From assembly GCF_014646135.1 (NCBI RefSeq), contig NZ_BMMW01000001.1, positions 1,443,570 through 1,507,569 on the forward strand: a stretch of DNA of 64,000 nt, written 5' to 3'. Shown here piece by piece: positions 39,428 through 47,940 of the stretch. Numbering within the stretch: position 1 is the first letter of the stretch; every line of letters begins with the position of its first letter. A program made the position numbers and the translations under genes. The notes below the pieces were generated by a model. The model ran no database searches. It saw only the letters and a list, made by a program, of their open reading frames with translations, and was not told where the DNA came from. This DNA comes from Nocardia camponoti (GTDB lineage: Bacteria; Actinomycetota; Actinomycetes; Mycobacteriales; Mycobacteriaceae).

Positions 39428-40210
39428 GTGCTGAACATAGACCATTTCACTTATGGCTGGGTCACCCCGACTTTCGCCTATCTGATGTCAGTCATCGGGT
39501 CGATGCTGGCGCTGCGTTGCATGGTTCGCTCGCGCGCATCAGGCAACCACGGCGGTTGGCTTACCGCAGCAGCAGTCGCACTTGGTGGAACAGGCATCTG
39601 GGTGATGCATTTTGTCGCGATGCTCGGATTTTCAGTCAGCGAAGCGACTATTCGCTACAACGTTCCCGTGACGCTGTTGAGCGCGGTGATCGCAATGGGT
39701 GTCGTCTGGCTTGGCCTGTCGATCGTCGTGCGGCGCGGTTGGGATTCGGCGGCCCTGCCCGTCGGCGGCACGATCACCGGACTCGGCGTCGGCGCGATGC
39801 ACTACGCGGGCATGTACGCCATGCGCACCGACGTCACGATCATCTACGAACCGCTCGTCGTCGCCGTCTCGCTCGTGATCGCCGTTGCCGCGTCGACGGC
39901 CGCGCTGTGGTTCGCGCTGCATATTCACGGCATCTGGGCCACGATCGGGGCCGCGCTGCTGATGGGCGTCGCCGTCACGGGCATGCACTACACCGGCATG
40001 ATGTCGATGTCGGCGCACACGAGCATGCACGCCGCGCACGCGTCGGGCGCCACCGCGGCCCAGCTCCTGACCCCGCTCATCATCGGCATCAGCATGGTGA
40101 CGCTGATCTTGCTCATGCAGGTTGGCATCACCGAAGCCGAAGACCCGAACCTCACCCGCCCGGTAAACGGCCAGCGCGCGAGCCGGTACTGGCCAAGCGG
40201 ACAGAACTGA
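39428..40210 (+). CDS. MHYT-domain integral membrane sensor
   Basis: Seven-helix MHYT protein, 260 residues from GTG 39428 (GGGAG upstream). The family is proposed to sense oxygen, CO or NO through copper bound by its Met/His motifs. Three copies are visible: MHFVAMLGF at residue 60, MHYAGMYAM at 124 and MHYTGMMSM at 186, with a further Met/His-rich stretch MSAHTSMHAAH just after the last. There is no GGDEF, EAL or kinase domain attached, so any output must go through a partner. Followed by two uncharacterised membrane-protein genes on the same strand. Confidence 0.88.
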   Translation: MLNIDHFTYGWVTPTFAYLMSVIGSMLALRCMVRSRASGNHGGWLTAAAVALGGTGIWVMHFVAMLGFSVSEATIRYNVPVTLLSAVIAMGVVWLGLSIVVRRGWDSAALPVGGTITGLGVGAMHYAGMYAMRTDVTIIYEPLVVAVSLVIAVAASTAALWFALHIHGIWATIGAALLMGVAVTGMHYTGMMSMSAHTSMHAAHASGATAAQLLTPLIIGISMVTLILLMQVGITEAEDPNLTRPVNGQRASRYWPSGQN

Positions 40211-40257
40211 CGCCTCGCTTACCGCTTTTTGCAGGGTGAGGTCGATAAGCTGCGCGA

Positions 40258-41550
40258 GTGACTGCGACTCCGCGTTCGGCCGCCGAGAGCGTCACCGTGT
40301 TTATCGCGACGTCGGTCGCGGTGCTGAGCATCATGCTGCCGCTGAGCTTTTCCAATTTGGGCAGCTTCGTGCACGTCGACCTGCTTGTTTTCAATATTCC
40401 GCGGGTGATGAGCGCGGCCGCGTTCGTCGCGGTCACCACCGCCGCCGTGCTTGTCGCGGCGAGCAGCACCCGGGCCGCGTTATGGACCGCGCTGCTTGGA
40501 CAAGCCGGGATCCTGTTCAACCACCTGGTGATCTTGCCGATCAGCGACCGGTCGCATTTCACCGGACTTTCCTTGCCCACGTTGAATTTCATCGACGCGC
40601 TGCTCGCGGGCGCGGTGGTTGGCGCGATCGCCGTCGCCGTCTGGCGTGATCGGGTGCAGCGCGGGGTTTATCTGTTCGCGATGGTCGGCGCGACCGTGCT
40701 CGGCGACCTCACCGAAACCCCAACCGACGGCGACAATGACGGCTTCGACAGCGTCCTCGGCGGCACGTTGCCTCTGTGGTTCGTCGGGGCGAGCGTGCTT
40801 GCGCTCGGGTACTTCGCGGCCACCTCGGGCGCGACGCATGCGATTACCGACGATGCGATTCCGCTCGCGCCGGTGTTTGCCGCGGTGATCTTGTTCTCGA
40901 CGATTTTGGTCAGTGCGCTCGCGATCGCCGCCGACAAAGACAGCGCGCTGACGTTGGTAATTGGTGGCGTGGCGACCGTGCTCGCGGCAACGGCGGCGGC
41001 GTTCATTTTGCCCGGGCGCGACGGGGTTTTGCTGCTGCTGATGACGTCGTTTTCGGTGGCGGGCAGTTTGGTTGTCACGTTGCCGCGGCCGGGGTGGGTC
41101 GATGGCGCGACGTTGATTTTCGTCGGCGTCGGGCTGTACGCGGGGCTGCATTGGCGTCGACCGAGCGCCGCGGCCGCGTGCGTGACCGTGATGGCGGCGT
41201 TGACGCTGGCATCCGATACGAGTTTCCGGGCAACGCCGGGCGCGGTGGCGGTGATCGGGTGCATGGGACTTGGTGCTGCCGTTGGGTATTGCGTCGGGAC
41301 CGGGCTGCCAGCCGATCCGGCGTCGGGGGTGGTTGGGCTCGTCGTGTTGTTCGTTCCCTCGCTTGGGGTGGCATTGGCCGATCCCGATGTGGACCAGTTG
41401 GCGTATTCGGAGTCGTGGTATCGCGCGATCGGGCATGAACGCGGTCCGGTGCCCGCGACGGTCGCGATGTGCGTCGCGATCGGTTGCTCGCTGGCGATCG
41501 CGTTGTTGGTGCGGGTGCGGCCCGCGCCGGTTGACCCGTATGGTGCGTGA
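40258..41550 (+). CDS. Polytopic membrane protein of unknown function
   Basis: I do not recognise this 430-residue protein. It is almost entirely hydrophobic with about ten to twelve predicted helices, beginning ESVTVFIATSVAVLSIMLPL. A conspicuous hydrophilic loop at about residues 155-165 reads TPTDGDNDGFD, resembling a DxDxDG calcium-binding loop. The GTG start lies 47 bases after the MHYT gene. Its stop overlaps the next gene's GTG, so translation of the two is probably coupled. Confidence 0.7.
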   Translation: MTATPRSAAESVTVFIATSVAVLSIMLPLSFSNLGSFVHVDLLVFNIPRVMSAAAFVAVTTAAVLVAASSTRAALWTALLGQAGILFNHLVILPISDRSHFTGLSLPTLNFIDALLAGAVVGAIAVAVWRDRVQRGVYLFAMVGATVLGDLTETPTDGDNDGFDSVLGGTLPLWFVGASVLALGYFAATSGATHAITDDAIPLAPVFAAVILFSTILVSALAIAADKDSALTLVIGGVATVLAATAAAFILPGRDGVLLLLMTSFSVAGSLVVTLPRPGWVDGATLIFVGVGLYAGLHWRRPSAAAACVTVMAALTLASDTSFRATPGAVAVIGCMGLGAAVGYCVGTGLPADPASGVVGLVVLFVPSLGVALADPDVDQLAYSESWYRAIGHERGPVPATVAMCVAIGCSLAIALLVRVRPAPVDPYGA

Positions 41551-42212
41551 AATCGCGGGTTTTGGCGTTTACTCTTTGCATGAGTTTTCCCGTGACGTTC
41601 GGCGTCGCGCAGATTTTCCTGCTCGCCTTGATAATTGGTTCGATCGCGCTGCTTGGTTGGGCGGTTGTCGCGCTTCGGCGCGGCGATGTGCGGATGGTTT
41701 TCGCGCGTGGCATTCCCGGTGTGGTGATCGCGTTTGTCGCCGTGGTGCTGTTGTGGATCGCCACCCTCTTGCAGACCTACTTGGGGCTCACGGGTGAGAT
41801 TAAGGCGGCGCATGTTGTCGCGAAACCTGTTGCGGGACAGCAGCATCTGCTCGATCTGGGGCTGACGCTGTTCACCGATGACGGGCCGGTTCGGTCGGTG
41901 CACCGAGTTGAAGGCGATATTTGGGCGTTGCAGGCCAACATCGTTGAGCTTGAGCCGTGGGTCAACGCGCTGGGGTTCCACTCGGGGTACAAGGTGTCGC
42001 GACTGTTCGGTCAGCGGCTCGACGGCAAAGCGGTTGCTCAGGACCACATCTTCTTGAACGGGAGCGACGCCGACTTCTTTCAGTCGATGAACGAACGACG
42101 TTGGTACACGGCACCTTTCGTGCGTTCGGCCTATGGGAACGCGGTGGTCGCGTCGCCGGGCACCTACGACGTTTTCGTTTCGCGCGATGCGATTAAGGTG
42201 CGCCCGGTTTAG
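41547..42212 (+). CDS. Membrane-anchored protein of unknown function
   Basis: About 221 residues from the GTG overlapping the previous stop (GTGA); an ATG at 41580 would shorten it by 11. Two hydrophobic helices (about 20-40 and 58-78: AQIFLLALIIGSIALLGWAVV and IPGVVIAFVAVVLLWIATLL) are followed by a soluble domain of about 140 residues containing VEGDIWALQANIVELEPWVN. It resembles small actinobacterial proteins loosely annotated as efflux-pump components, but I cannot name a function. Its stop overlaps the NUDIX gene's stop. Confidence 0.6.
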   Translation: MKSRVLAFTLCMSFPVTFGVAQIFLLALIIGSIALLGWAVVALRRGDVRMVFARGIPGVVIAFVAVVLLWIATLLQTYLGLTGEIKAAHVVAKPVAGQQHLLDLGLTLFTDDGPVRSVHRVEGDIWALQANIVELEPWVNALGFHSGYKVSRLFGQRLDGKAVAQDHIFLNGSDADFFQSMNERRWYTAPFVRSAYGNAVVASPGTYDVFVSRDAIKVRPV

Positions 42213-42655
42213 GACTCGTCCCAGCCGTAGAGGGAGAAGGCTTCGCCTGCGGTAATCGCGGCGAGTGCTTGGCGGCAGTAGTCGACGATGTCGGTTGGTA
42301 GGTTTTGCGGGTCGAACCAGCGGAGTTCCGAGCATTTGTCCGGCTCACGGTTCGTCACGTGACCATTCCAGTGCCTGGTCCGGAAGAACATCTGCACGCG
42401 ACCATCCTTCGCGCCGCTGTGCATGACGTGCACGAATTCGAATGCCTCACATGGTATTTCGATGCCGATTTCCTCGTTGGCCTCACGGATGAGCCCGTCG
42501 ATCACGGACTCCCCCGCTTCGAGGTGTCCCGCTGGCACATGAAACAGCCCGTCCCCGAACCCGGTATTGACCCGCCTGCCAAGCAGGACCCTCCCGCGCT
42601 CGTCGATCAACACCAGGTGCACGCCAACGAGCGAGCGATACTTCGCGTCTTCCAC
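42209..42655 (-). CDS. NUDIX hydrolase
   Basis: NUDIX hydrolase of about 148 residues; substrate unknown (nucleoside diphosphate derivative). The Nudix box is intact: GHLEAGESVIDGLIREANEEIGI, here interrupted for display as GHLEAGES and REANEEIG. The protein closely follows a common pattern ending AGEAFSLYGW. Start uncertain: GTG 42655 (beginning VEDAKYRSLVG) was chosen because the other candidate, GTG 42685, lies inside an inverted repeat. Tail-to-tail with the membrane-protein gene. Confidence 0.85.
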   Translation of the reverse strand: MEDAKYRSLVGVHLVLIDERGRVLLGRRVNTGFGDGLFHVPAGHLEAGESVIDGLIREANEEIGIEIPCEAFEFVHVMHSGAKDGRVQMFFRTRHWNGHVTNREPDKCSELRWFDPQNLPTDIVDYCRQALAAITAGEAFSLYGWDES

Positions 42656-42680
42656 CGGGTCAACTTTACGGTTGTCGGTG

Positions 42681-42733
42681 AGCACGCTCTGGTGGCGAAA
42701 GCTACTCGACGAACGCCGCCACCAAAGCGTGCT
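42681..42733. repeat. 17-bp inverted repeat upstream of the NUDIX gene
   Basis: AGCACGCT-C-TGGTGGCG (42681-42697) is the reverse complement of 42717-42733 with a single mismatch, separated by 19 bases. On the minus strand it starts 9 bases after the Clp-N-like gene and ends just before the NUDIX start, so it could be an intercistronic terminator, attenuator or small palindromic mobile element. Confidence 0.75.
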
Positions 42734-42741
42734 GATCTTGT

Positions 42742-43071
42742 TTAGCGACGGGTGATTTCGTCGGCGTGGGGGCCGAACCACTCAGTTTCGACGTGGACGG
42801 GTGCCGTCGGGCCTGTTTCTGGGCGCTGCACCGGGGGCAGTGCCGCGATAGCTTTTTCGCGGAGCTGGTCGACGGTGAGCTCGGCGTCCGCGGGCCAGAT
42901 GCGGCGAAGGAACGAGCGCTCATGGTCAAGCATCGCGAGCAGGAGGTGTTCGTCGGCGAGGTAGTTGTACCCGCGCTCCGCTGAGATTTGGGCGGCGAGC
43001 TGGAGAATGCGCTCGGCGCCGGGCGGCATCCAGCCGGTGATGGTTGTGATGCTGTTGTCGCGTTCGGTCAT
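42742..43071 (-). CDS. Clp N-domain-like small protein
   Basis: 109-residue protein starting MTERDNSITTITGWMPPGAERIL. The segment LAAQISAERGYNYLADEHLLLAMLDHERSFLRRIWP resembles half of a Clp N-terminal (ClpA/ClpC R) repeat, which normally recruits adaptors or substrates to Clp ATPases; no ATPase domain is attached. The ATG overlaps the preceding stop (ATGA), so it is coupled to the small secreted protein gene. Function inferred weakly: a free-standing adaptor-like domain. Confidence 0.65.
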   Translation of the reverse strand: MTERDNSITTITGWMPPGAERILQLAAQISAERGYNYLADEHLLLAMLDHERSFLRRIWPADAELTVDQLREKAIAALPPVQRPETGPTAPVHVETEWFGPHADEITRR

Positions 43072-43250
43072 GAGAACAGGACCTCCATGTCGTTGTAGAA
43101 GCCGCCGATGCACCACGCATGGCCGTCGTGCATGCGGGTGACGATCCGGCCGTCGCCTTCGCACTGGCCCGAGCTGACCGCTGCGGCGCTGCCCGTGGCA
43201 GCCAAGGTCACGAGAACCACTGCCGCACCAACGATCGCGACCGTCTTCAT
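43068..43250 (-). CDS. Small exported protein, 60 residues
   Basis: Short protein with a clear signal sequence (MKTVAIVGAAVVLVTLAATG then SAAAVS, cleavage near residue 25) and a mature part of about 35 residues with two cysteines (GQCEGDG and AWCIGG) that could form a disulphide. AGGAG lies 8 bases before the ATG. Its stop overlaps the start of the Clp-N-like gene. No family recognised. Confidence 0.7.
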   Translation of the reverse strand: MKTVAIVGAAVVLVTLAATGSAAAVSSGQCEGDGRIVTRMHDGHAWCIGGFYNDMEVLFS

Positions 43251-43450
43251 GCTGGTACTCCTGGGAGCAAGATGTCAATTACCACTTGGCAATTCGAATC
43301 TTTGGGCATGAGAACACTGTGGCGAAACTGGGAGTCTCGTCGCGTCGCCCTGGGGCACTGTTCTTGTCTCTTTTAGTCCGGCATAGTCTCGTGTGCGCCT
43401 GATTAGCCGCTCGTGATCGTCCTCACTGTTGTTGCCGGAGGGATATCGCT

Positions 43451-44245
43451 GTGACCGCGTTGAAAGAGCTGCTCCGCCAGCGCCATTGGCAAACCCACTC
43501 CGCGTTCAGCCGCGAGTACAACGCGGTGGCGCGACGGGTTGAGCCCGACCTCGTCGGCGCGGGCCCCGGAAAGGCACAGTTCTACAAGTGGTTGTCCGGC
43601 GACCTGGCTGGCTTGCCACTCCCCCACCACTGTCGAGTGCTTGAGGCGATGTTCCCCGGCCATCCGGTGCGCACGCTGTTTTCGGCCGATTCGTCGCCAG
43701 CCCCGTCAGCGGCGAGGTACCTGACAACGACTTACCCAACCCGCAACCACTTCCTCCGCGACTACCCGCCAACGGAACTCTTCGCCGGCGCGCGTCGAAT
43801 CGACCTCCTTGGCATCGCCCTCAACGTGTTTTGCCAGCAGGTCTCCGATGGACAGATAACCGCGCTGCTGGAATCTGGCACCGAGATCCGCTGCTTGTTT
43901 CTCGATCCAACAAGCCGGCACACGGACGAACGTGAAGCGGAGGAGGGCCAAGTTCGCGGCACCCTCACGTCGCTGATCGCGATTAATCGCGCGATGATGC
44001 AGCGAATCGCCCGCAAAACCCGTAGTGCCGCAGGCACTTTGACGACCCGCACCTATTGCGCACCTCCACGGCTGAACATCATCCGGGTCGACGAGCTGTG
44101 CGCGTTCCAGCCGTACCTGCCGCAGGCGCGGGGATTGGACTGCCCAACGTTTGTCGCGACGGGAAGCGAACTGCGCGAGGCGATGGCGACGACGTTCGAA
44201 TCACTGTGGCGTGGCGCGGGTTTGAGCAATCCGCGGGAATCGTGA
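43451..44245 (+). CDS. DUF5919-type putative transcriptional regulator
   Basis: Actinobacterial protein of 264 residues with an HTH-like N-terminal third (LKELLRQRHWQTHSAFSREYN, then KAQFYKWLSGDLAGLPLPHH) and a C-terminal DUF5919 domain (from about 95: YPPTELFAGARRIDLLGIALN, IRCLFLDPTS, then YCAPPRLNIIRVD). The C-terminal part resembles phospholipase-D-like folds without the full HKD pair. Such proteins are usually annotated as regulators; target unknown. GTG start. Divergent from the small exported protein. Confidence 0.72.
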   Translation: MTALKELLRQRHWQTHSAFSREYNAVARRVEPDLVGAGPGKAQFYKWLSGDLAGLPLPHHCRVLEAMFPGHPVRTLFSADSSPAPSAARYLTTTYPTRNHFLRDYPPTELFAGARRIDLLGIALNVFCQQVSDGQITALLESGTEIRCLFLDPTSRHTDEREAEEGQVRGTLTSLIAINRAMMQRIARKTRSAAGTLTTRTYCAPPRLNIIRVDELCAFQPYLPQARGLDCPTFVATGSELREAMATTFESLWRGAGLSNPRES

Positions 44246-44289
44246 ATTTTCAGTGGTCGCAGAACTGGCTGGCACCCTAAGGTCGCCTA

Positions 44290-44655
44290 ATGACCTCGGC
44301 AAGAACGATCCAAGTCACCTTCGATTGCGCCAATCCTGAACGGGTAGCGCAGTTTTGGGCTGCCACCTTGGGCTACGAGCAACGCGGCGACTGCTGCATC
44401 GACCCGGCCGGGGTCGGCCCACGCCTGTACTGCCAGCGGGTGCCGGAAGAAAAAGTGGTCAAGAACCGGGTCCACATTGACGTGCGAGTTGGGACCGGGC
44501 TGGTAGGCGAGGAACGAGTTGCCGCACTGGAGGCCGAATGCACGCGCTTGGTAGCCCTAGGCGCGACCCGCGTCGAACTCTTGCTCGCGGACGAGGAGAA
44601 CGAATCTTGTTTGGTGATGCGGGATGTGGAGGGAAACGAGTTTTGCTTGGACTGA
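44290..44655 (+). CDS. VOC-family (glyoxalase-like) protein
   Basis: Single VOC module of 121 residues, a fold used for metal-dependent lyases, dioxygenases and drug-binding resistance proteins. Features: IQVTFDCANPERVAQFWAATLGY at the start, NRVHIDVRV in the middle and the C-terminal MRDVEGNEFCLD with the usual metal-ligand Glu. Probably a homodimer; substrate unknown. Lies 44 bases after the DUF5919 gene on the same strand. Confidence 0.85.
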   Translation: MTSARTIQVTFDCANPERVAQFWAATLGYEQRGDCCIDPAGVGPRLYCQRVPEEKVVKNRVHIDVRVGTGLVGEERVAALEAECTRLVALGATRVELLLADEENESCLVMRDVEGNEFCLD

Positions 44656-44903
44656 TCGTCACAGGTTCAACCCGCAGAGTCGCACCCGCGGTCGGTACGA
44701 CAAGAGGGACTGTCCAGGTCTCGCAGGCGTAAGGCCGAACGGTTCGGTGTCGACACTCACGCCCCCGCAACCCTCGATTCACAACCACCGTCATCGAACC
44801 TCGCACTTGCGACGAACTCCTCGATATCTTTCGCGAGTCCACCTAGTCTGGACATACCGGGCAATATCGAAAGTGCTTAGCGCTCAATGCAACAGGGGAA
44901 GAT

Positions 44904-45677
44904 TTGTCGTCGCAGTACCCGGACACCGCATTCGTTAAGGGTGTCCTCTGGTGGAACCTAACCCAGTACCCCAACAAGAAGATGAAGTTTGGCGCTACGA
45001 ATCGCATCGCGGCGTGGCTTCACTTCAACAAGGAGGTGGGAGACACATTCACCATCCGGGAGCTTAGGGAAGTTCTCGGTGACGAAGATCGGCCCGTCAC
45101 CGACGAACACTTCGGACGCCGCCTTCGCGAGCTACGAGCGCTTCAATGGCAGCTCCCGTCCCAGCAGGAAGACAGCTCGCTAAAGACCAACGAATATCGC
45201 ATCCGCAGTAAGGGCTGGCATCCAGCGCTAGGAAAGAAGCCAAGCGCCGGAGAAAGCATCCGCAGCGGGGTGCGTCGCCGGGTCTTGGAAGAAGGCGGAA
45301 GTCGCTGCGTTCACTGTGGGACTGGGAGCGGCGAGCCCTACCCGGAAGCGCCCCACAGCCCCGCTGTCGTGACGATTGGGCATCGCATCCCACGTAGTCT
45401 CGGTGGATCAAACGACTTCGACAACCTGCAAGTTGAATGCCAACGGTGCAATGAGCCCGTGCGTGACGAGGCGGGGCTGCCGACCCAGCTCAACGAGCTG
45501 CACCCGGAAATCAAGGGGCTCAAGCGCGCAGAGAAGGAAACGCTGCTCGCCTGGTTACGACATGGCCATCGGACACGGTCCAGGGTGGACATCGTTTACG
45601 ATCGCTGCCGCCTGCTGAGCGCGAAAGAGCGTGACGCTCTGGTCGAAATTCTCGCCCGCGCAACGAGTTCCGTATGA
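44904..45677 (+). CDS. HNH endonuclease
   Basis: Predicted HNH nuclease of 257 residues. The N-terminal 110 residues (WNLTQYPNKKMKFGATNRIA and TIRELREVLGD) look like a small DNA-recognition module. The nuclease core carries two Cys pairs for structural zinc, Cys135/Cys138 (CVHCG) and Cys179/Cys182 (CQRC), with HRIPRSLGGSNDFDNL between them providing His160 and Asn175. Start is a TTG with GGGGAAGA just upstream. Lying beside a nuclease relic and a cytosine methyltransferase it is probably part of the same restriction locus; it could be the working cleaving enzyme. Confidence 0.82.
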   Translation: MSSQYPDTAFVKGVLWWNLTQYPNKKMKFGATNRIAAWLHFNKEVGDTFTIRELREVLGDEDRPVTDEHFGRRLRELRALQWQLPSQQEDSSLKTNEYRIRSKGWHPALGKKPSAGESIRSGVRRRVLEEGGSRCVHCGTGSGEPYPEAPHSPAVVTIGHRIPRSLGGSNDFDNLQVECQRCNEPVRDEAGLPTQLNELHPEIKGLKRAEKETLLAWLRHGHRTRSRVDIVYDRCRLLSAKERDALVEILARATSSV

Positions 45678-45681
45678 GGCG

Positions 45682-46493
45682 CTACCAAACTACGAGTGCC
45701 TCAGCCAAATCCGCGTAATCCAGCAAGCGGGCCTGTCCCGTTACCTCAGCCCACGTATCTTTCTGCTCCGACGTGCCGGTTTCCTTGATCGCGTACGCCA
45801 TCGCGTCGTAGCAAATTTGGTACGTCGCGTCTACCTCGCCTGTTCCGCGTGCGATCGAGGCCAGTCGCGCGGGCAGGCGTTCAGCCGTGACCGTGACGAG
45901 GTGCGGCAGGCAACCTCGGCCGTGGCGGATCATGTTGCTGTTCTCGTGGCGAATGTCCTCCACACGGTCGGAGCGGATCGTCCACTCACACACCAGAGCC
46001 GCGTGCATCCACAGTCGATCGGTCTTCGTCGGGGTGTTTGCAAGCCCGACATGCATATCTGGGTTGATGAGATAGTCAGTACCCAACGTGACTCGTAAGT
46101 TCGGGTTGGATTCGATGGCCTCGTCGCTCGCCGCCAAGTGCTGGTACTGCGCATAGTTGACGATGCTCTGCCGACGCGGGACGTCCCACGCGCGAGCCGG
46201 GTCAAGGCTCGGTCCGGCAGCGAAATAGGGTCGACCGCGCTGTCGTTGGGATTCGGATCGCCGAGATAGTCGAGCGCCAGCGCTGCCAATCGCAGGCTAG
46301 CGGCGTTGTCGGTGGTGTTGGGCACCCAACGCCACTTCAACTTGTTCTTGCTGCTCTTCTTCCACCCGAGCCGGGCCCCTGAAATGCCATCCCTATGTGG
46401 CACATCTAGCGCGTGAAATCCGCCGCGCGCCACGCCCGCAATAAATTCCGCCTTGACTGAGTGCGCCAGCAGTGGGACGTGAGCGCGACGCAC
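45682..46493 (-). pseudogene. NgoMIV-like type II restriction endonuclease relic (frameshifted)
   Basis: Two overlapping minus-strand frames together resemble one restriction enzyme. The upstream frame (from GTG 46493) gives FIAGVARGGFHALDV and NTTDNAASLRLAALALDYLG; the downstream frame, open from about 46295 to 45682, gives NYAQYQHLAASDEAIESNP, DYLINPDMHV, EWTIRSDR and LASIARGTGEVDATY. These align, from memory, with NgoMIV, which cuts GCCGGC. Three defects are seen: a frame change near 46190-46240, loss of the segment that carries the family's upstream catalytic Glu, and Glu where NgoMIV has its catalytic Lys (CKWTIRSDR there, CEWTIRSDR here). Probably inactive; a sequencing error could explain only the frame change. 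Confidence 0.7.
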
Positions 46494-46599
46494 CGGAACG
46501 GGATCGAATACTATCGCTCACACGTTCGGATACGCTCAACCGGCTGTGGTCAGGGGCTGCGAGTTCTGACCCAGTCCCCCGCACGCGAAAGGTCACCTT

Positions 46600-47940
46600 A
46601 TGAAGCAACTCAGCGTCATCGAGATCTGCGCAGGTGCGGGCGGGCAGGCTCTCGGCCTTGAGCTCGCCGGGTTTGACCATGTGCTGGCCGTCGAGCTAGA
46701 TCGCATCGCGGCTGAAACATTGAGCTTGAATCGGCCGGATTGGACGGTTGCGATTGGCGACGTTGCCGACCTCGCCGTCTTCGATCCCCGATCGTTCGCG
46801 CCTAACGCGGAAGGCCGAGACGGTGTGCCGATCGACCTGCTGGCCGGCGGCGTGCCTTGTCCCCCGTTCTCGATCGCAGGCAAACAGCTGGGTGCCGAAG
46901 ACGAGCGCGACCTCTTCGCCTGGGCAATCGAGCAGGTCGCTATTATTCAGCCTCGAGCGCTAATGCTGGAAAACGTGCGCGGTCTGAGCATGCCTCGCTT
47001 CGCAGGGTACCGGCAACACGTTCTTGATCGCCTGGGCGAAATGGGGTACCAGGCGGACTGGCGCCTCATCCAGGCGTCCGAGTACGGGGTTCCCCAACTG
47101 CGACCGCGTTTTGTGCTAGTCGCAATGCGGCCCGAAGAGTTCCAGTACTTCCAGTGGCCAGAACCTCAATCGGATGTCCAGACGGTCGGCGAAGCGCTCC
47201 ACGCGCTGATGAGCGCGGACGGATGGCTTGAGGCGGATGAGTGGGCGAGCAATGCCAATCGCATCGCCCCCACCGTCGTAGGCGGATCGAAAAAACACGG
47301 CGGAGCCGATCTCGGGCCCACTCGCGCCAAGCGCGCCTGGGCCGAATTGGGCGTCGACGGCTACGGCGTGCATGACACCGCACCTCCCTACGCCAAACGC
47401 CCCATGACGGAATTCGGCCCTAAGTTGACCATCGAGATGGTCGCCAGATTGCAGGGCTGGGTATTTTACGACCCGTCAAAGCCTGAGCAGTTGAAGCGGC
47501 TTAAGAAAGAAGCGCCAGCAGGAGACCCAGAATACCTTTGGCAATTCGCTGGAAAAAAGACAGCGCAGTACCGCCAAATCGGCAATGCCTTCCCACCCCC
47601 GGTGGCTCGCGCTATCGGTGAATCCATCGCAGCCGCTTTGCGCCACGAAGGGGCGGCGGTCGACCGCTCAGTCGACAGCTCGACCGACCCGATCTACCGA
47701 GTCCTGCGTGAGCGTCATGACTTCATCACAGCGGAGCAGATCGCGCGCGAGTCGGGCGTCGAACTCGACGACCCGGAGATTGACCGCCGAATTAGCTTGC
47801 TGAACAGGGACTTCCACGTCGAGAAGGTGGAACTTCCAGCTGGCTTCGCTTACCGGCTGGGCGAGTTTCGCGCCTTCACTGGCCAGAAGGACCACGCGCG
47901 GCATGAGTATTACCGGACTAGTTTGTCGCGGGTGAGCTGA
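46600..47940 (+). CDS. DNA cytosine-5 methyltransferase
   Basis: C5-cytosine methyltransferase of 446 residues, intact. Motif I IEICAGAGGQALGLE; catalytic motif IV GGVPCPPFSIAGKQ with nucleophile Cys87; motif VI ENVRG at 124-128; motif VIII QLRPRF at 166-171; motif X QIGNAFPPPVARAIGESI. After motif X an extra 80 residues (VLRERHDFITAEQIARESGVE) look like a winged helix, perhaps for recognition or autoregulation. Given the nuclease relic beside it, the target may be GCCGGC. It is divergent from the relic, about 106 bases apart; it overlaps the next gene's end by 23 bases. Confidence 0.93.
   Translation: MKQLSVIEICAGAGGQALGLELAGFDHVLAVELDRIAAETLSLNRPDWTVAIGDVADLAVFDPRSFAPNAEGRDGVPIDLLAGGVPCPPFSIAGKQLGAEDERDLFAWAIEQVAIIQPRALMLENVRGLSMPRFAGYRQHVLDRLGEMGYQADWRLIQASEYGVPQLRPRFVLVAMRPEEFQYFQWPEPQSDVQTVGEALHALMSADGWLEADEWASNANRIAPTVVGGSKKHGGADLGPTRAKRAWAELGVDGYGVHDTAPPYAKRPMTEFGPKLTIEMVARLQGWVFYDPSKPEQLKRLKKEAPAGDPEYLWQFAGKKTAQYRQIGNAFPPPVARAIGESIAAALRHEGAAVDRSVDSSTDPIYRVLRERHDFITAEQIARESGVELDDPEIDRRISLLNRDFHVEKVELPAGFAYRLGEFRAFTGQKDHARHEYYRTSLSRVS

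Noticed and set aside
42702..42929. Alternative minus-strand ORF overlapping the Clp-N-like gene
   Set aside because: It is out of frame with the better supported Clp-N-like protein and lacks a start site or motifs.
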